DNA from: Marinobacter sp. SS21
GTDB taxonomy: Bacteria; Pseudomonadota; Gammaproteobacteria; Pseudomonadales; Oleiphilaceae
NCBI RefSeq assembly: GCF_028369065.1
Contig: NZ_JAQNDA010000003.1
Span: 364,807-428,806 of the forward strand
Length of the DNA: 64,000 nucleotides
Direction of reading: 5' to 3'
Of the stretch, positions 35,589 to 44,663 are shown piece by piece (position 1 is the first letter of the stretch; every line of letters starts with the position of its first letter). Position numbers and translations under genes: made by a program. The notes beneath the pieces were generated by a model, which made no database searches, had not been told where the DNA came from, and saw nothing but the letters and a program-made list of their open reading frames with translations.

Positions 35589-36420
35589 CGTTCTTGCCTG
35601 TTTCGTCCGGTGCGCTGAGCACATCGCGATGGAAATCGGTGAGGTCGCCCATCATCGCATCCAGCTCGGCGCTGTCGCCGGGCTCATCGCTGTCCAGCTG
35701 TTGGTCCAACATACTCTGCACCGCCTTTTGGAAACGCTTCTCAACGGTGAAGTCCACCAGGCTGTGGCGGGTTTCCAGCTTGCAGCCGCCCGGCAGGATA
35801 GTGTCGTCGTTGATAATAGAAGTGCCGGCCTCAAACTGCTCCGCCACCTCACGCACCCACTGGGCGTCGGCTGGATTGACCAGCAGCTTGACGTTGTCGC
35901 TGGTGGAGGGCAGTGAGGCCATGGCCTGTTGCACCACGGCGGCCATATGGCTGGAATCCATCTGCAATTCCCGGAACACGATGGCTCTGGCCATGACGGT
36001 TGCCAGGTTGAACAACGCAGTTTCAAGCTCGTCCCCATGACGCTGGATAGGCACCAGCAATTCTCCCATCAGCGCCTCAAGGCGGACCAGCTTCTCATTC
36101 ACTTCGGTCTGGGTCTGGGCAAGGCCTTCGTCATGGCCAACCCGGCGGCCGTCCGCCACGCCTTCGGCATGGCCTTCCTGATAGCCCTGTTCGCGGCCCT
36201 CGGCGTGCCCCTCCAGCCTACCGGCTTCGCGCCCTTCCCGATGCCCCTCTTCCCATGCGGCCTGGCGAATCTCCTCCAGGTCACCGGCCGTGAGGGGCTT
36301 GACCTCGCGTTCTTCCTCCCGCGCCACCTCGTTGCCCTGTTGGTCGAGCAGCGGCAACTCCCAGCGCTCGTAGGCGGTGAGGTTCTCGGATGGGATGCGA
36401 TTACGAGGGTCGTCTTTCAT
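35569..36420 (-). CDS. fliH: FliH, FliI regulator
   Basis: 283 residues. The central segment (about 58-105) is a run of GxxxG-type repeats ([20 protein letters not shown] and onward) that gives the long FliH stalk helix. The C-terminal V-type-ATPase-E-like domain (about 120-245) binds FliI and anchors to FliN. The acidic tail overlaps the fliI start. Its ATG shares a base with the fliG stop (TAATG). Confidence 0.94.
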   Translation of the reverse strand: MKDDPRNRIPSENLTAYERWELPLLDQQGNEVAREEEREVKPLTAGDLEEIRQAAWEEGHREGREAGRLEGHAEGREQGYQEGHAEGVADGRRVGHDEGLAQTQTEVNEKLVRLEALMGELLVPIQRHGDELETALFNLATVMARAIVFRELQMDSSHMAAVVQQAMASLPSTSDNVKLLVNPADAQWVREVAEQFEAGTSIINDDTILPGGCKLETRHSLVDFTVEKRFQKAVQSMLDQQLDSDEPGDSAELDAMMGDLTDFHRDVLSAPDETGKNDDSVPE

Positions 36421-37460
36421 TACATCATTTCTTCGCCGGAACCACCCAGGGTGATTTCACCCGCTTCGGCCATACGCCGAGCGATGGTGATGATGTCTTT
36501 CTGGGCTGCTTCCACCTCACTGACGCGAACCGGCCCCTTGGCCTCCAGATCATCCTGCAGCAATTCCGCCGCCCGCTTGGACATGTTATTGAAGATCTTG
36601 TCCTTGACGGCATCGTCGGCACCCTTGAGCGCCACCACCAGCACATCGGAGGACACCTCCCGCAACAGCGACTGGATACCGCGGTCGTCGATGTCCTTGA
36701 GATTATCAAACACGAACATCAGATCTTCGATGGTGGAGGCCAGATCCGGATCCATGTCCTTGATGGAATCCATCAGCGTGCCTTCGACACTGCGGTCCAT
36801 GAAGTTCATGATGTCCGCGGCCCGCTTGACCCCACCAATTCGACTGGTCTGGGTGGAGGAACCACCGGAAAACTGTTTTTCAAGGATGTCGTTCAGCTCC
36901 TGCAGGGCCTGGGGTTGCACACTTTCCAGTGACGCCACCCGCATCACCACGTCGAGGCGGACCTTCTCATCGAGGGTTGCCAGAATTTCGGCGGACTGAT
37001 CTGGGTCCAGGTAGGAAATCACGATGGCCTGGATTTGCGGATGCTCGTAGCGGATGATATCGGCCACGGCCCGCGGCTCCATCCATTTCAAGGTATCCAG
37101 GCCCGTGGTGTTGCCGCCGATCAGGATACGGTCGATCAGACTGGCCGCCTTATCTTCCCCCAATGCCTGGGTCAGCATGGCCCGGATGTAGTCGTCGTTA
37201 CCAACACCGAGCCCGGTTTGGCCGCCTACGGCGTCCACGAACTGGTCGAGCACGTAGCTGACGTCATCCTTGCTGACATCCTTCATCTGTGCCATGGCGA
37301 CACCGACCCGCTGCACTTCCTTCGGGCCCATGTGCTTGAGTATTTCCGCCGCATCGGCCTCGCCCAGAGTCATCAGCAGGATCGCTGCCTGCTCGACGCG
37401 GGGAATCTTGCGTCGCGGCTGGGTGCCACCTTCGGCCTTTTGATCGTTCGGATCAGTCAT
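36420..37460 (-). CDS. fliG: FliG, flagellar rotor/switch protein
   Basis: 346 residues of armadillo-like helices. Visible features are KMGPKEV-type helices near residue 40, the EHPQAI-like motif (YEHPQIQAIVISYLDPDQSA near 130), and the C-terminal torque helix with LKGADDAVKDKIFNNMSKRA. It couples stator motion to the MS ring. The start at 37460 (ATG) overlaps fliF by 8 bp. Confidence 0.97.
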   Translation of the reverse strand: MTDPNDQKAEGGTQPRRKIPRVEQAAILLMTLGEADAAEILKHMGPKEVQRVGVAMAQMKDVSKDDVSYVLDQFVDAVGGQTGLGVGNDDYIRAMLTQALGEDKAASLIDRILIGGNTTGLDTLKWMEPRAVADIIRYEHPQIQAIVISYLDPDQSAEILATLDEKVRLDVVMRVASLESVQPQALQELNDILEKQFSGGSSTQTSRIGGVKRAADIMNFMDRSVEGTLMDSIKDMDPDLASTIEDLMFVFDNLKDIDDRGIQSLLREVSSDVLVVALKGADDAVKDKIFNNMSKRAAELLQDDLEAKGPVRVSEVEAAQKDIITIARRMAEAGEITLGGSGEEMM

Positions 37461-39171
37461 CAACGTTTACCCACTGGCGCATTACCTGAGCGACCCGGGC
37501 CGGATCCTCGGTAATCAACCCTTTCAGTGCGTTCAATTGCCTATCATAGCTGTCCGTTGCACCGGGCAAAAGCAGTTCATCCTGGGAACTCAGCGCCTCC
37601 CGCAGGGCGCCGTCGCTGCCCAGGCCCTTCATGTCGTCGTAGCCATCGGCGCCTTCCAGCTCGTCTCCACGTTCACGCCGGCCGCTGCCTGACAGGCTCT
37701 TCAGCGTTGGCCGCAGCAGTCCCAGCACCAGCACCAGAATTACCAGCCCGGCCAGCACCTGCTTCATCAGATCCCAGAACCAGGGCTGCTCCCAAAAGCC
37801 TGGTGCCTCGAACGCCACCACCTCTTCCGGTGCGAACGCGGTGTTCATCACGGTGACGCTGTCGCCCCGAACCGCCGAGTAACCCACCGCATCACGAATC
37901 AGCATGGTCAAACGCTGCAGCTCCTGCTCCGGCCAGGGTTGGTAGCTGACTTCACCGGTCTGCGGATCCATGACCTTCATGTCATCCACCGCGACGGCCA
38001 CGGTCAATCGCTTCACCCGACCCTGCTCCTGGCGCACGTAGCTGACGGTTCGATCCACTTCATAGTTTCGGGTGGCCTCGCTGCGCACATTGACGGGCGG
38101 CGGCGGTGCGTCCTCGTCGTCACCACCCTGCCCCTGGCCGGCCTGCTCCGGTACTTCCGCCGCTCCGGGCGGCTGATTGGACAAAGCACCGGGCACACCG
38201 CCCATGAATCCGCTACGGCGTTGCTCGGTCAGTTCCCGTTCGCTGCGCACCGCCTGCTGATCGGGGTTGAACAATTCCTCGGCCTGTTCGACCGAGGAGA
38301 AATCCAGGTCGGCGGTGACTTCGGCCCGGAATCGGCCATCGCCGACAATCGGTCCGACGATGGAGGCCACCCGGCTGGTTAACCGCTCCTCCACCCGGGC
38401 GTTGTATTCGTACTGGTCCTGCATCTGCTGGCGACCACTCTGCTCGCGCCGGCCGGTGAGCAGGTTACCGCTCTGATCCACCACGGTGACATTGTCTTTG
38501 GTCAGTTCCGGGATACTGCCAGCAACCAGATTGATAATGGCGGCAATCTGTTCCTGTTCCAGTCTGCGACCGGCAAACACCTCCAGAAAAACCGACGCGG
38601 TGGGGGTGCGGGCGTCGCGAACAAACACCGAGCGCTTGGGAATCGCAAGGTGCACGCGGGCACTGCGAACGTTGCGCATGCTGCTGATGGTCCGGGCCAG
38701 CTCGCCTTCCAACCCCCGACGATAGCTGATGGTTTCCATGAACTGGGAGGTCCCCAGCCCCCGCTCCTGATCCAGCAGCTCATAGCCGATGGTGCGTTCA
38801 TCGGTCACGCCCTCGGCCGCCAGCTTCAGGCGCGCGTTATAGACGTCCTCGGCCGGCACCAGCAGCGCGCCGGTACGGGGTTCGAGGCGGTAATCAATGT
38901 TGTTCTGCTCGAGAATGGTGGTGACATCCTGGGGGTTATAGCTCGACAGATCCCCCAGCACCGGCTGGTAGTTGGGCTCCTGGGCCCACAACACCACGGT
39001 CACACCCAGCGCCACGCTGGCGGCAAGCCCGACCATCAGGCCGATCTGGCGTAACAAGGTGAGCCGATTGAAACCAAACAGCAGGTCGCTGCGGTTCTCC
39101 AGGCCTTCCGGGTCGTTGGTGGTCGCGGCCGGTGGATTATTGGCGGTAGTTTCGGCTGGAACGCTCGACAT
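37453..39171 (-). CDS. fliF: FliF, flagellar MS-ring protein
   Basis: 572 residues. Two membrane segments flank the periplasmic region (about 38-58 and 463-483). The YscJ/FliF ring-building motif domain is near 60-230 with QNNIDYRLEPRTGALLVPAE, and RRGLEGELARTISSM follows. The C-terminal cytoplasmic tail binds FliG. A GGAGA ribosome site precedes the ATG. Second gene of the fliE operon. Confidence 0.97.
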   Translation of the reverse strand: MSSVPAETTANNPPAATTNDPEGLENRSDLLFGFNRLTLLRQIGLMVGLAASVALGVTVVLWAQEPNYQPVLGDLSSYNPQDVTTILEQNNIDYRLEPRTGALLVPAEDVYNARLKLAAEGVTDERTIGYELLDQERGLGTSQFMETISYRRGLEGELARTISSMRNVRSARVHLAIPKRSVFVRDARTPTASVFLEVFAGRRLEQEQIAAIINLVAGSIPELTKDNVTVVDQSGNLLTGRREQSGRQQMQDQYEYNARVEERLTSRVASIVGPIVGDGRFRAEVTADLDFSSVEQAEELFNPDQQAVRSERELTEQRRSGFMGGVPGALSNQPPGAAEVPEQAGQGQGGDDEDAPPPPVNVRSEATRNYEVDRTVSYVRQEQGRVKRLTVAVAVDDMKVMDPQTGEVSYQPWPEQELQRLTMLIRDAVGYSAVRGDSVTVMNTAFAPEEVVAFEAPGFWEQPWFWDLMKQVLAGLVILVLVLGLLRPTLKSLSGSGRRERGDELEGADGYDDMKGLGSDGALREALSSQDELLLPGATDSYDRQLNALKGLITEDPARVAQVMRQWVNVDD

Positions 39172-39186
39172 GACTGGTCTCCGCTA

Positions 39187-39555
39187 TTACATCGGCATGT
39201 TCATGATGTCTTCGTAGGCCTTAACGACCCGATTGCGGACCTGAGTCAACGCTTCGAAGGATACAGACGCCTTCTGGGAGGCCACCATCACCCGAGTGAT
39301 GTCCACATTGGGGTCTCCCATATCGTAGGCGGTTCGCAGTGCACTGGAGTTCTGCTGCAGTTCGTTGACGTTGTTGACCGCCTTGCTCAGCATGTCCGCG
39401 AACGCTGGAGTTTCACCGGTTTGCTGGACCTTGGCAGGATCGTCCACCCGCCCCCGGATGGCGTTGTCCTGATCGATGCGCTGGTTTTGCATCATTTGGG
39501 ACCGCAGGGAGCGAATCTCCGAAAGCACGTTGTTGATGTCGGCACGCTGTACCAT
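39187..39555 (-). CDS. fliE: FliE, hook-basal-body junction protein
   Basis: 122 residues. The conserved C-terminal half has [19 protein letters not shown], and [20 protein letters not shown] is the FliE signature. It joins the MS ring to the rod. The ATG at 39555 has GGAGG 5 bp upstream. First gene of the fliEFGHIJ operon, with a sigma-54 promoter about 75 bp upstream. Confidence 0.96.
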   Translation of the reverse strand: MVQRADINNVLSEIRSLRSQMMQNQRIDQDNAIRGRVDDPAKVQQTGETPAFADMLSKAVNNVNELQQNSSALRTAYDMGDPNVDITRVMVASQKASVSFEALTQVRNRVVKAYEDIMNMPM

Positions 39556-39629
39556 ATCTCCCTCCAGGGTCACCGTCAGCAGGCCTAGCTGGCGGCTGCA
39601 TTCGTTGGTTCTGTTCTAATCGCGTAAAA

Positions 39630-39645
39630 AGCAAATATTCGGCCA
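39630..39645 (-). promoter_or_regulatory. Sigma-54 promoter of the fliE operon
   Basis: Minus-strand TGGCCGAATATTTGCT: TGGC and TTGCT exact with correct GG-N10-GC spacing. It is nearly identical to the fliL promoter. Confidence 0.8.
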
Positions 39646-39709
39646 AGCCATATATTCCCTTAATATTCATTAGGATAAAAAGAACAATTAACAACAGATC
39701 CGAGCTGGC

Positions 39710-39723
39710 GACAAAGAATTGAC
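39710..39723 (+). promoter_or_regulatory. FleQ-box-like site upstream of fliE
   Basis: GACAAAGAATTGAC matches 11 of 14 bases of the FleQ consensus GTCAATAAATTGAC. It lies about 65-80 bp upstream of the fliE sigma-54 element, in an AT-rich stretch. Confidence 0.45.
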
Positions 39724-39747
39724 AGCGCAAAAGCGCCCAGAGCGGGC

Positions 39748-39773
39748 AAAAAAAGCGGCGCCTGAGGCGCCGC
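39748..39773 (-). terminator. Rho-independent terminator after fleR
   Basis: Minus strand: an 8-bp perfect stem (GCGGCGCC / GGCGCCGC) with a 3-base loop followed by seven U. It isolates fleSR from the fliE operon. Confidence 0.9.
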
Positions 39774-39820
39774 ACGAAGGAGTATGGAAAAGCGGTTTCG
39801 AGGCAATGGCGCAGCCGGTA

Positions 39821-41242
39821 TCAGGCCATCGCCAGCTCGGCATTCAGGTCGATGCCCGACTCTCGCATCTGGGCAAGTTTGTAGCGCAGGGTGCGTGGAC
39901 TGATGCCCAACTGCTCCGCCGCCCGGTTACGCCGCCCCCGTTCGCGCCGGAGAGTGTCAATAATGATCCGGAATTCCTGCTGTCGCAGATCGTCCCCCAA
40001 CGACGCCGGCTCCTCGGGCGCAAAAGTGTCTGGCAGCTCAACCTGCGGGGCGATCTCCGCGGGCTCCGGCACCGCGGCGGCCGGCGCTGTCACGCCACTG
40101 CCCTGACCGGTGATGCCGAATTCCAGACACAGATCCGCAGCGCGGATGACATTGCCCTGATGCAGCACCAGGGCCCGCTGGATCGCGTTATCCAGCTCCC
40201 GCACATTACCAGGCCAGGGATGCGCCATTAAGGCGTGTTTGGCGTCCGGTGCAAAGCTGATGGCCGCCAGCTTCATCTTGCGACTGTGTTTTTTCAGCAG
40301 CGCCTGAGCCAACGGCATGATGTCCAACCGACGTTCCCGCAGCGGCTGCCACTGCATCGGAAACACCGTGAGGCGATAATAGAGGTCTTCCCGGAACTTG
40401 CCTTCCTTGACGTACTCAGCCAGCTCCCGGTTTGTGGTGGCCAGCACCCGAACGTCGAGCGGAATCGTCTTACGTCCGCCGACACGCTCCACTTCCCGCT
40501 CCTGCAGCACCCGCAGCAGTTTGGATTGGAGCCCCAGCTCCATCTCGGAAATCTCGTCCAGCAGGATCGTGCCACCGTTGGCCTGCTCAAACTTGCCCGG
40601 GGATGCCGCATGCGCCCCGGTGAACGCCCCTTTTTCATGACCGAAGAGAATGGCTTCCAGCATGTTCTCCGGGATGGCGGCGCAGTTGATGGCCACAAAG
40701 GGCTGTTCGGCACGGGGCGATTGCTGATGAATGTAGCGCGCCAATACCTCCTTGCCGGTGCCGCTTTCGCCGGAGATCATCACGGTGGACTCGCTGGCCG
40801 CGACCTTGCTCGCCAGCTGGAACATTCGCTTGCTGATCGGGTCTTCCGCCACCGGCTGGTCCGCATTGCGTTTCTGACCGCCGCCGACAATCCGTCCTAC
40901 CGCCTCCACCAGCACCTGGGACTCGAACGGCTTGACCAGATAGTCAGTGGCACCGGATTGCATGGCCGACACCGCCTGATCAATCTGCCCATAGGCCGTC
41001 ATCAGCATCATCGGCAGCCCCGGATACAGTCGCTGCACCTCCGCCAACAGCTCATGACCGGACAGGCCCGGCATGTTCACGTCGCTGATCACCATATCGA
41101 CACTGTCTTCGGCCAGCACCGCCAGCGCCCGTTCCGCGGAGTCGGCTTCCTTGATGCGAAACCTGGCCAGCTCCAGCGTGGTGACCAAGGCCTCTCGCAG
41201 GTCGTGATCGTCTTCAACTATCAGTATCTGAGCCCGAGCCAT
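39821..41242 (-). CDS. fleR: FleR, sigma-54-dependent response regulator
   Basis: 473 residues. The receiver domain has Asp54 (VISDVNMPGLSG), and the AAA+ domain has [20 protein letters not shown] and GGTILLDEISEM. The C-terminal Fis-type helix-turn-helix is RNRAAEQLGISPRTLRYKL. It activates class III flagellar genes after phosphorylation by FleS. The ATG at 41242 has GGAGG 5 bp upstream. A strong terminator follows. Confidence 0.96.
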   Translation of the reverse strand: MARAQILIVEDDHDLREALVTTLELARFRIKEADSAERALAVLAEDSVDMVISDVNMPGLSGHELLAEVQRLYPGLPMMLMTAYGQIDQAVSAMQSGATDYLVKPFESQVLVEAVGRIVGGGQKRNADQPVAEDPISKRMFQLASKVAASESTVMISGESGTGKEVLARYIHQQSPRAEQPFVAINCAAIPENMLEAILFGHEKGAFTGAHAASPGKFEQANGGTILLDEISEMELGLQSKLLRVLQEREVERVGGRKTIPLDVRVLATTNRELAEYVKEGKFREDLYYRLTVFPMQWQPLRERRLDIMPLAQALLKKHSRKMKLAAISFAPDAKHALMAHPWPGNVRELDNAIQRALVLHQGNVIRAADLCLEFGITGQGSGVTAPAAAVPEPAEIAPQVELPDTFAPEEPASLGDDLRQQEFRIIIDTLRRERGRRNRAAEQLGISPRTLRYKLAQMRESGIDLNAELAMA

Positions 41243-41254
41243 CTTTGCCTCCAC

Positions 41255-42517
41255 TTATCTAACGCTTGCTGCTTGTTCTGGATTCATCCGACCGGTCAGC
41301 GGCAACCGAATCTTTGCGCAGGCTCCGCCCTGCTCGGATGCCTGCAGGCTAAAACCGCCCTGATGGGCTTTCACCACCGCCTGAACGACCGCCAGCCCCA
41401 GTCCGGTACCGTGGGATTTGGTGGTGTAGAACGCCTCCATCAGCTGAGCCGCTTGCTCCGCCGCGAACCCCGGGCCGTTATCCGCCACCCGAATCTCCAA
41501 TTGCTCATCCACCAGCCCCAGATTTATGGTCACATGGGTCGCACCAGCTTCCAGGCTGTTGTTCAGCAGATTTGTGCAGGCGCCGACTAACGCCTCCCGG
41601 TTACACAGCAGACTCAGCTCTGGCAGGTCCGCACTCAGCGACACGTCGGCGCCACCGGCCAGCTGAAGCGCATCGATGGCACCGCGCAGCCCCTGCACCA
41701 GTGACTCGGCCGACAATTCTTCCGCCAGGCGGGTTTCTCCCCGAGCGAAGATCAGCATATCCCTGACCTGGTGCTCGAGGTGGGTCAGCCGAGACATCAA
41801 CCGATTGGCGCAACGCTGGCGTAATTCGGTATCAAGCTCGTCCTGACAGAGGTGACCGCCGTAGAGAATCGCAGCGGAGAGGGGGGTACGAATCTGGTGA
41901 GCCAGGGACGCGACCATCTTGCCCATGGCAGACAGGCGTTGTGCGTGAGCCAACTGAGCCTGGAGCTGTCGGGTTTCGGTGAGATCGGTGAGCAGGATAA
42001 GCTGGCCCGGCTGGTTTTCCATCGTCCGGATTTCGATGCTGACCCGTCGACCATCCCGCAGCGACACTTCATGGCCGTCATCGCGGCGCGGGGCAAAGCA
42101 ACGGTGAATAATGTTCACCCAGCGCTCGCCGTCGAGGGGCTCACCAAGCAGGTTGGCGGCCGCCGGGTTGGACTGGCTCACCACACCCTGACTGTCCAGC
42201 ACCACCACCGCCGCTGGCAGCGCTGACAACAGTGTGGACAGTCGATCAGCCAGCTTCTCTTTTTCTTCCAGCTCCCGCTGCCGCTGCTGAGATTCCGCGG
42301 ACAGCTCTCCCGACAACTGGTTTACACGGGATTCCAGCGTACGGTAGGAATCGGTGATCTGGCGGGACATCTGGTTGAACAGTTCCAGCGCTGTCCCCAC
42401 CGCCTGATCCTCTTCCTGCGCTGGGAACAGTGCGGTGACTTTGTCGTTGGCATCCGCGGCGGCATTGGCTACCGCGCCAGACTGGGACGACGGAACAACA
42501 AACTGTGGCTGACTCAT
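41255..42517 (-). CDS. fleS: FleS, flagellar sensor histidine kinase
   Basis: 420 residues, no membrane segment. A coiled coil (about 30-90) leads to a PAS domain (about 95-200), then HisKA with the phospho-His in SLAHQIRTPLSAAIL (about residue 225), and HATPase motifs NNSLEAGA, DNGPGF and GTGLGLAVVQ. It phosphorylates FleR. The ATG at 42517 has AGGGGGAG just upstream; an earlier ATG at 42544 lacks a site. Confidence 0.95.
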   Translation of the reverse strand: MSQPQFVVPSSQSGAVANAAADANDKVTALFPAQEEDQAVGTALELFNQMSRQITDSYRTLESRVNQLSGELSAESQQRQRELEEKEKLADRLSTLLSALPAAVVVLDSQGVVSQSNPAAANLLGEPLDGERWVNIIHRCFAPRRDDGHEVSLRDGRRVSIEIRTMENQPGQLILLTDLTETRQLQAQLAHAQRLSAMGKMVASLAHQIRTPLSAAILYGGHLCQDELDTELRQRCANRLMSRLTHLEHQVRDMLIFARGETRLAEELSAESLVQGLRGAIDALQLAGGADVSLSADLPELSLLCNREALVGACTNLLNNSLEAGATHVTINLGLVDEQLEIRVADNGPGFAAEQAAQLMEAFYTTKSHGTGLGLAVVQAVVKAHQGGFSLQASEQGGACAKIRLPLTGRMNPEQAASVR

Positions 42518-42577
42518 GGCTCCCCCTAACGAAGTCCTGCCCATCACACGGGCGTATGGGTCGTTTCAGGGGTAATA

Positions 42578-42593
42578 AGCCAATGTCATGCCA
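42578..42593 (-). promoter_or_regulatory. Sigma-54 promoter of fleSR
   Basis: Minus-strand TGGCATGACATTGGCT: TGGCA, then GC at the correct spacing, two mismatches to TGGCACG-N4-TTGCW. About 60 bp upstream of the fleS start. Confidence 0.7.
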
Positions 42594-42647
42594 CTATGTT
42601 TTTATTGTTAAATTTCAATTGGATGGAATTTATTTCGGAGGGCTGGC

Positions 42648-42661
42648 GACAATTTTTTGTC
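42648..42661. promoter_or_regulatory. FleQ-box-like palindrome upstream of fleSR
   Basis: GACAAAAAATTGTC (minus-strand reading) matches 11 of 14 bases of the FleQ consensus. It sits inside a larger perfect hairpin (GCGACAA / TTGTCGC, 42646-42663). It is about 55-70 bp upstream of the sigma-54 element, the classical enhancer position described for fleSR in P. aeruginosa. It could alternatively act as part of a fleQ transcript end. Confidence 0.5.
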
Positions 42662-42719
42662 GCGGAGGATTCGGTCAACGCCTCCCTTGGGGAGGCATTG
42701 ACGGCGGTTCGTCAGTGGC

Positions 42720-44165
42720 CTACACCTCTTCGGACTCATCCTGGCGGAGACCGTACTTACGCACTTTTTCCACCAGGGTCGTCCGGCGTATACGCAGCTT
42801 CTCCGCTGCGCGGGCGACCACGCCACCGGCCTCGTCCAGCGCCTGCTGGATCAATTGACGCTCAAGACTGGACAGGTAATCTTTCAGGTCGATACCGTTC
42901 ACCGGCAACAATGCCGGCGCATCCAGCCCCACCAGCCCGGGAATCCCGCCCGGCATGCCGCTGTCCTCCACCGGACGGTTCTCATCGATGTCATCCACAT
43001 AACGGAACTTCTTGGGCAGCTCCTGCACGCCGATGACGCCATAGGGATGCATGATGGCCAGGCGCTCAACCAAATTGGCAAGCTCGCGAACATTGCCCGG
43101 CCAGTCATGGCGACACAGGCTCATGATCGCTGCGGAATTTAGCCGCAGCGAACCCCGCTTCTCTTTCTCCATGCGGGAGACCAACTCATTGATCAGCAGC
43201 GGAATGTCCTCAACCCGCTCCCGTAAGGCCGGCATCTCAATCGGAAACACGTTCAGGCGGTAATAAAGATCTTCCCGGAAGTCACCCGACTCGATCATTG
43301 CCTCCAGATTCTTGTGGGTCGCGGCGATGATGCGGACATCGGCCGATTGGGTGCGGTTACTGCCGATCTTCTCAAAAGTGCGTTCCTGCAACACCCGCAG
43401 TATTTTCACCTGCATATTCAGTGGCATATCGCCAATTTCGTCGAGGAACAGAGTACCGCCCTCGGCCATTTCGAAGCGCCCCACCCGGGCGGTTATGGCG
43501 CCGGTAAAGGCCCCCTTCTCATGGCCGAACAACTCACTCTCCAGCAGCTCCGCAGGGATTGCGCCACAGTTAACGGGCACAAACGGCTTGTCACGGCGGG
43601 CGGAATGGTAATGAAGGTTACGGGCGACCACCTCCTTGCCAGTACCGGACTCCCCGGTGATGAGCACACTGACATCTTTATCGGCCACCTGCTCCATCAG
43701 TTGGCGGACGCTTTGCACGCTACGGCTCGTACCCACCAAACTGCGAAACAACTGTACGCCACGCTGCCTTCCCCGCTCCCGAGATCGGGAAAACTGGTCC
43801 CGGAATACCTGGGCACGATAAAGGGAATCGACAAACTTGGTGTAGTTCAGCGGCCAATCCATTCTGGCGATGACCCGGCTTTGCTCTTGCTCAGACAGCG
43901 ATTTGAACTCCGGGTTGCCAATCAACAGTATGGGCAGGCCTGGGTCGGCACTGTGTACCTCACTGACGACGCTCTCTGCCGCCGCCTCCTCGCCATTGAC
44001 AATGGCGACAGTGATATCGGCCGTCGCCTCGGCCTCGGACAGTCGTTCCCGCGCCAGTGAATTGGTCTCGACTCGATCTTCCCCGATGAATTCCAGGATG
44101 GTTCGAATATCCCGGCAACGATCAGCGTCCTCGCACAGCACCAGCACATTATTATTTTTGGCCAT
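42720..44165 (-). CDS. fleQ: FleQ, master flagellar activator (c-di-GMP responsive)
   Basis: 481 residues. The N-terminal receiver-like domain lacks the phospho-acceptor (VAIVNGEEA, Asn where Asp would be), as in P. aeruginosa FleQ. The AAA+ domain has [22 protein letters not shown] and [13 protein letters not shown], and the C-terminal Fis helix-turn-helix is [19 protein letters not shown]. FleQ activates sigma-54 flagellar promoters and is inhibited by FleN and c-di-GMP. A sigma-70 promoter lies upstream. Confidence 0.96.
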   Translation of the reverse strand: MAKNNNVLVLCEDADRCRDIRTILEFIGEDRVETNSLARERLSEAEATADITVAIVNGEEAAAESVVSEVHSADPGLPILLIGNPEFKSLSEQEQSRVIARMDWPLNYTKFVDSLYRAQVFRDQFSRSRERGRQRGVQLFRSLVGTSRSVQSVRQLMEQVADKDVSVLITGESGTGKEVVARNLHYHSARRDKPFVPVNCGAIPAELLESELFGHEKGAFTGAITARVGRFEMAEGGTLFLDEIGDMPLNMQVKILRVLQERTFEKIGSNRTQSADVRIIAATHKNLEAMIESGDFREDLYYRLNVFPIEMPALRERVEDIPLLINELVSRMEKEKRGSLRLNSAAIMSLCRHDWPGNVRELANLVERLAIMHPYGVIGVQELPKKFRYVDDIDENRPVEDSGMPGGIPGLVGLDAPALLPVNGIDLKDYLSSLERQLIQQALDEAGGVVARAAEKLRIRRTTLVEKVRKYGLRQDESEEV

Positions 44166-44240
44166 TCAATCGAATCTCTTGCGTTGAAAAGTTCCTGCGA
44201 ACACGCGCGCTCCGCAAAGTTCCATCATCTTTGATGCGGT

Positions 44241-44269
44241 ATTTAAGACCGTTAACCAGAGGGAGTCAA
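44241..44269 (-). promoter_or_regulatory. Sigma-70 promoter of fleQ
   Basis: Minus strand: TTGACT, a 17-bp spacer and TTAAAT, about 75 bp upstream of the fleQ ATG. Both hexamers are near consensus with ideal spacing, matching constitutive sigma-70 transcription of fleQ at the top of the hierarchy. Confidence 0.7.
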
Positions 44270-44315
44270 TTTTATGACGCTTTCACAGGGAGAGAATCGG
44301 CGACAAATGTGACAG

Positions 44316-44636
44316 TTATCCCGCCGGGCCGCCTTGTACGTTGTGGTAAGCACGAGTGGCTTGCTGATTCCGCTGGATGTCCTTTAACGCTGCCCGGGCT
44401 TCCTCGCGCGTGCGTTCGGCCCCACCCTGAGCTTCCAGACAAAGGGATTGCAGGGTTTCGAGGCGCTCCTGAACGGCCTCTGGGCTTACCTCACCGGCCC
44501 TGAGGCTGGTCATCACGCCCTCAACGGCAGGCTGAATCAGGCTATTGAGATCCGAAAACCCTGACCAGTTCTCGGCCACCAGCGCCTGACGCAGCTCATC
44601 GTTCAGGTCGTCAAGTTTCTCCAACGTCAAAGGCAT
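44316..44636 (-). CDS. FliT-like small helical flagellar chaperone
   Basis: 106 residues, all-helical and acidic, opening MPLTLEKLDDLNDELRQALV, with ETLQSLCLEAQGGAERTREE near residue 75. Size, helical make-up and place directly before fleQ fit FliT of Pseudomonas/Marinobacter clusters, where it caps FliD export. No fliD or fliS lies next to it here; metR occupies that place. AGGAG precedes the ATG. FliT proteins diverge strongly, so homology needs a profile search. Confidence 0.65.
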   Translation of the reverse strand: MPLTLEKLDDLNDELRQALVAENWSGFSDLNSLIQPAVEGVMTSLRAGEVSPEAVQERLETLQSLCLEAQGGAERTREEARAALKDIQRNQQATRAYHNVQGGPAG

Positions 44637-44663
44637 GCCCCACTCCTGCAAGATTGAAACTGA

